Below are positions 63,188 to 64,000 of a stretch of 64,000 nt of DNA, in pieces (within the stretch, counting starts at the first letter, position 1; every line of letters begins with the position of its first letter). A program made the position numbers and the translations under genes. The stretch covers positions 1,868,940,988 through 1,869,004,987 of the forward strand of contig OY728128.1 of the NCBI GenBank assembly GCA_963277665.1. The letters run 5' to 3'. The notes below the pieces were generated by a model. The model did not search any database, was not told the DNA's origin, and worked only from the letters and a program-made list of their open reading frames with translations. The stretch is from Viscum album. Taxonomy: Eukaryota; Streptophyta; Magnoliopsida; Santalales; Viscaceae.

Positions 63188-63319
63188 TATTGAAACAGAA
63201 ACCATGACATCGTTTTGATTAGTTTATAACTAACTCCATGACATCATTTTGGTTAAAACAAAAGATATATAAAAACGATAAATATGAGTACAATTGACAT
63301 GTTTAGTATGATTTTCATG

Positions 63320-63583
63320 ATCAGTACGATTGACAGTCAGTACGATCGACAGAGTCAGTACGATAAGCATAGTCAGTATGATCAGCATAGTCAGTACGAT
63401 CAGCATAGTCAGTACGATCAGCATAGTCAGTACGATCAACATGGTCAGTATGATCAGCATAGTCAGTATGACTAGCATATTCAGTACGATCAGCACCATC
63501 AGTACGATCAGCATAGTCGGTATGATCAGAGTATGATCAGCATGGTCAGTACGATCAGCATGGTCAGTATGATCATCATAGTT
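63320..63583 (+). repeat. 18-bp minisatellite, about 15 units
   Basis: The unit is TCAGTACGATCAGCATAG with C/T and A/G variants. Because 18 is a multiple of three and the unit lacks stops in several frames, it creates overlapping open frames on both strands (63230-63598, 63284-63475, 63330-63536) that are not genes. Confidence 0.92.
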
Positions 63584-64000
63584 ATTTGTGATTTCCAAAA
63601 CAAGACATAAAAGTCAAAAGAGAACTTTTGACTCAACAATATCCCCCTTTTTGGAAAACACAAAACATAAAGTAAAAACAAAAATAAATACTTATCTCCC
63701 CTGAGTTATTGGAAACTCTTCTGAATATGAAATTGAATACAACTAACTCCCCCTTAGGTATGTACTTTCCTAAGGATTGTATTCGTAGATTCTCCTTGAT
63801 TTAGAAGAATTTGTTCAAAACATTATCCCTTTTTAAAACATTCTCCCCCTTTGTGATTTACAAAAAGAATGGGGTAAACTTGAGTTGCCTGAAAGAGTTT
63901 GAGAAAAGAAATGCAAGACAATGGGAAAGGTAACATAAATCTCATTATGATAACAAAGGTTTATAGAGTTCATGAAATGAGTAATAAAAACACAACACTC

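Larger units (their letters stand above)
62223..64000 (+). mobile_element. Start of a different LTR, probably Ty1/copia (SIRE-like)
   Basis: It begins TGTTGGATCG at 62223 and soon has AATACAAGAGGGGGGTGAAT (62266-62285), a phrase I associate with large plant copia LTRs. It holds a 45-bp repeat array, a TATA box, an 18-bp minisatellite and three TCCCCCTT words (near 63646, 63751 and 63842). Base composition is clearly less AT-biased than the rest. No pol sequence lies in the window, so family and right limit are inferred. The frames 62839-63165 and 62904-63155 overlap each other and show no known motif. Confidence 0.5.

Noticed and set aside
63320..63583. CRISPR-like regular repeats
   Set aside because: Units are directly adjacent without unique spacers, and the context is a plant retrotransposon LTR.
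63230..63598. 122-residue minus-strand frame with LTMLIVLTMLIVL repeats, and two plus-strand frames over the same bases
   Set aside because: It is a by-product of the 18-bp minisatellite, which is open in several frames on both strands. No start context or known family supports a protein.

Overview
The window looks like nuclear DNA from a flowering plant, made almost entirely of decayed transposable elements. It is very AT-rich. The recognisable coding remains are all plant transposon types: a CACTA (En/Spm) TNP2 transposase and Ty3/gypsy chromovirus gag-pol with integrase and chromodomain tails. The LTR edges carry initiator-Met tRNA primer sites. No open frame looks like a host gene, and no tRNA, rRNA or organellar insert was recognised. 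The species cannot be named from this sequence.

Layout. (1) 1-9369, minus strand: a CACTA element whose 5' terminus (CACTACC...) lies at 9369 and whose 3' end is off the left edge. It holds a TNP2 pseudogene (754-4354), a GC-rich leader exon (6636-6850) joined by a probable 2.26-kb intron, two clusters of palindromic subterminal repeats and a 2.2-kb AT-only block. (2) 9370-13990: two LTR-like segments head to tail, both very degraded. (3) 13994-37798, plus strand: an old chromovirus (Tekay/Del type judged by integrase/chromodomain wording) with about 3.77-kb LTRs. Its reverse transcriptase is split by (4) 20063-31677, a second, minus-strand chromovirus with 3.3-kb LTRs and a perfect 5-bp target duplication AGAAA. 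(5) 37799-52621: LTR fragments in both orientations with no coding remains. (6) 52622-61902, minus strand: a third chromovirus with 2.0-kb LTRs and the most readable gag-pol. (7) 62223 to the right edge: the start of a different LTR, probably Ty1/copia, with two minisatellites and a clear TATA box.

How the parts relate. The order of events can be read from nesting: the 13994-37798 element landed first and the 20063-31677 element then landed inside its RT. The chromovirus LTRs share a TATA box about 820-1010 bp from their start, a roughly 188-bp tandem repeat downstream of it, and a conserved block near the 3' part. Every coding region is broken by stops and frameshifts, many explicable by C-to-T decay, so nothing here is likely to make a working protein. 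I found no convincing undescribed system. The most unusual points are the LTR-internal repeat arrays, the shuffled 26-bp units between the two LTRs of one element, a tandem duplication covering a primer-binding site, and mitosis-type MYB motifs in the last LTR.
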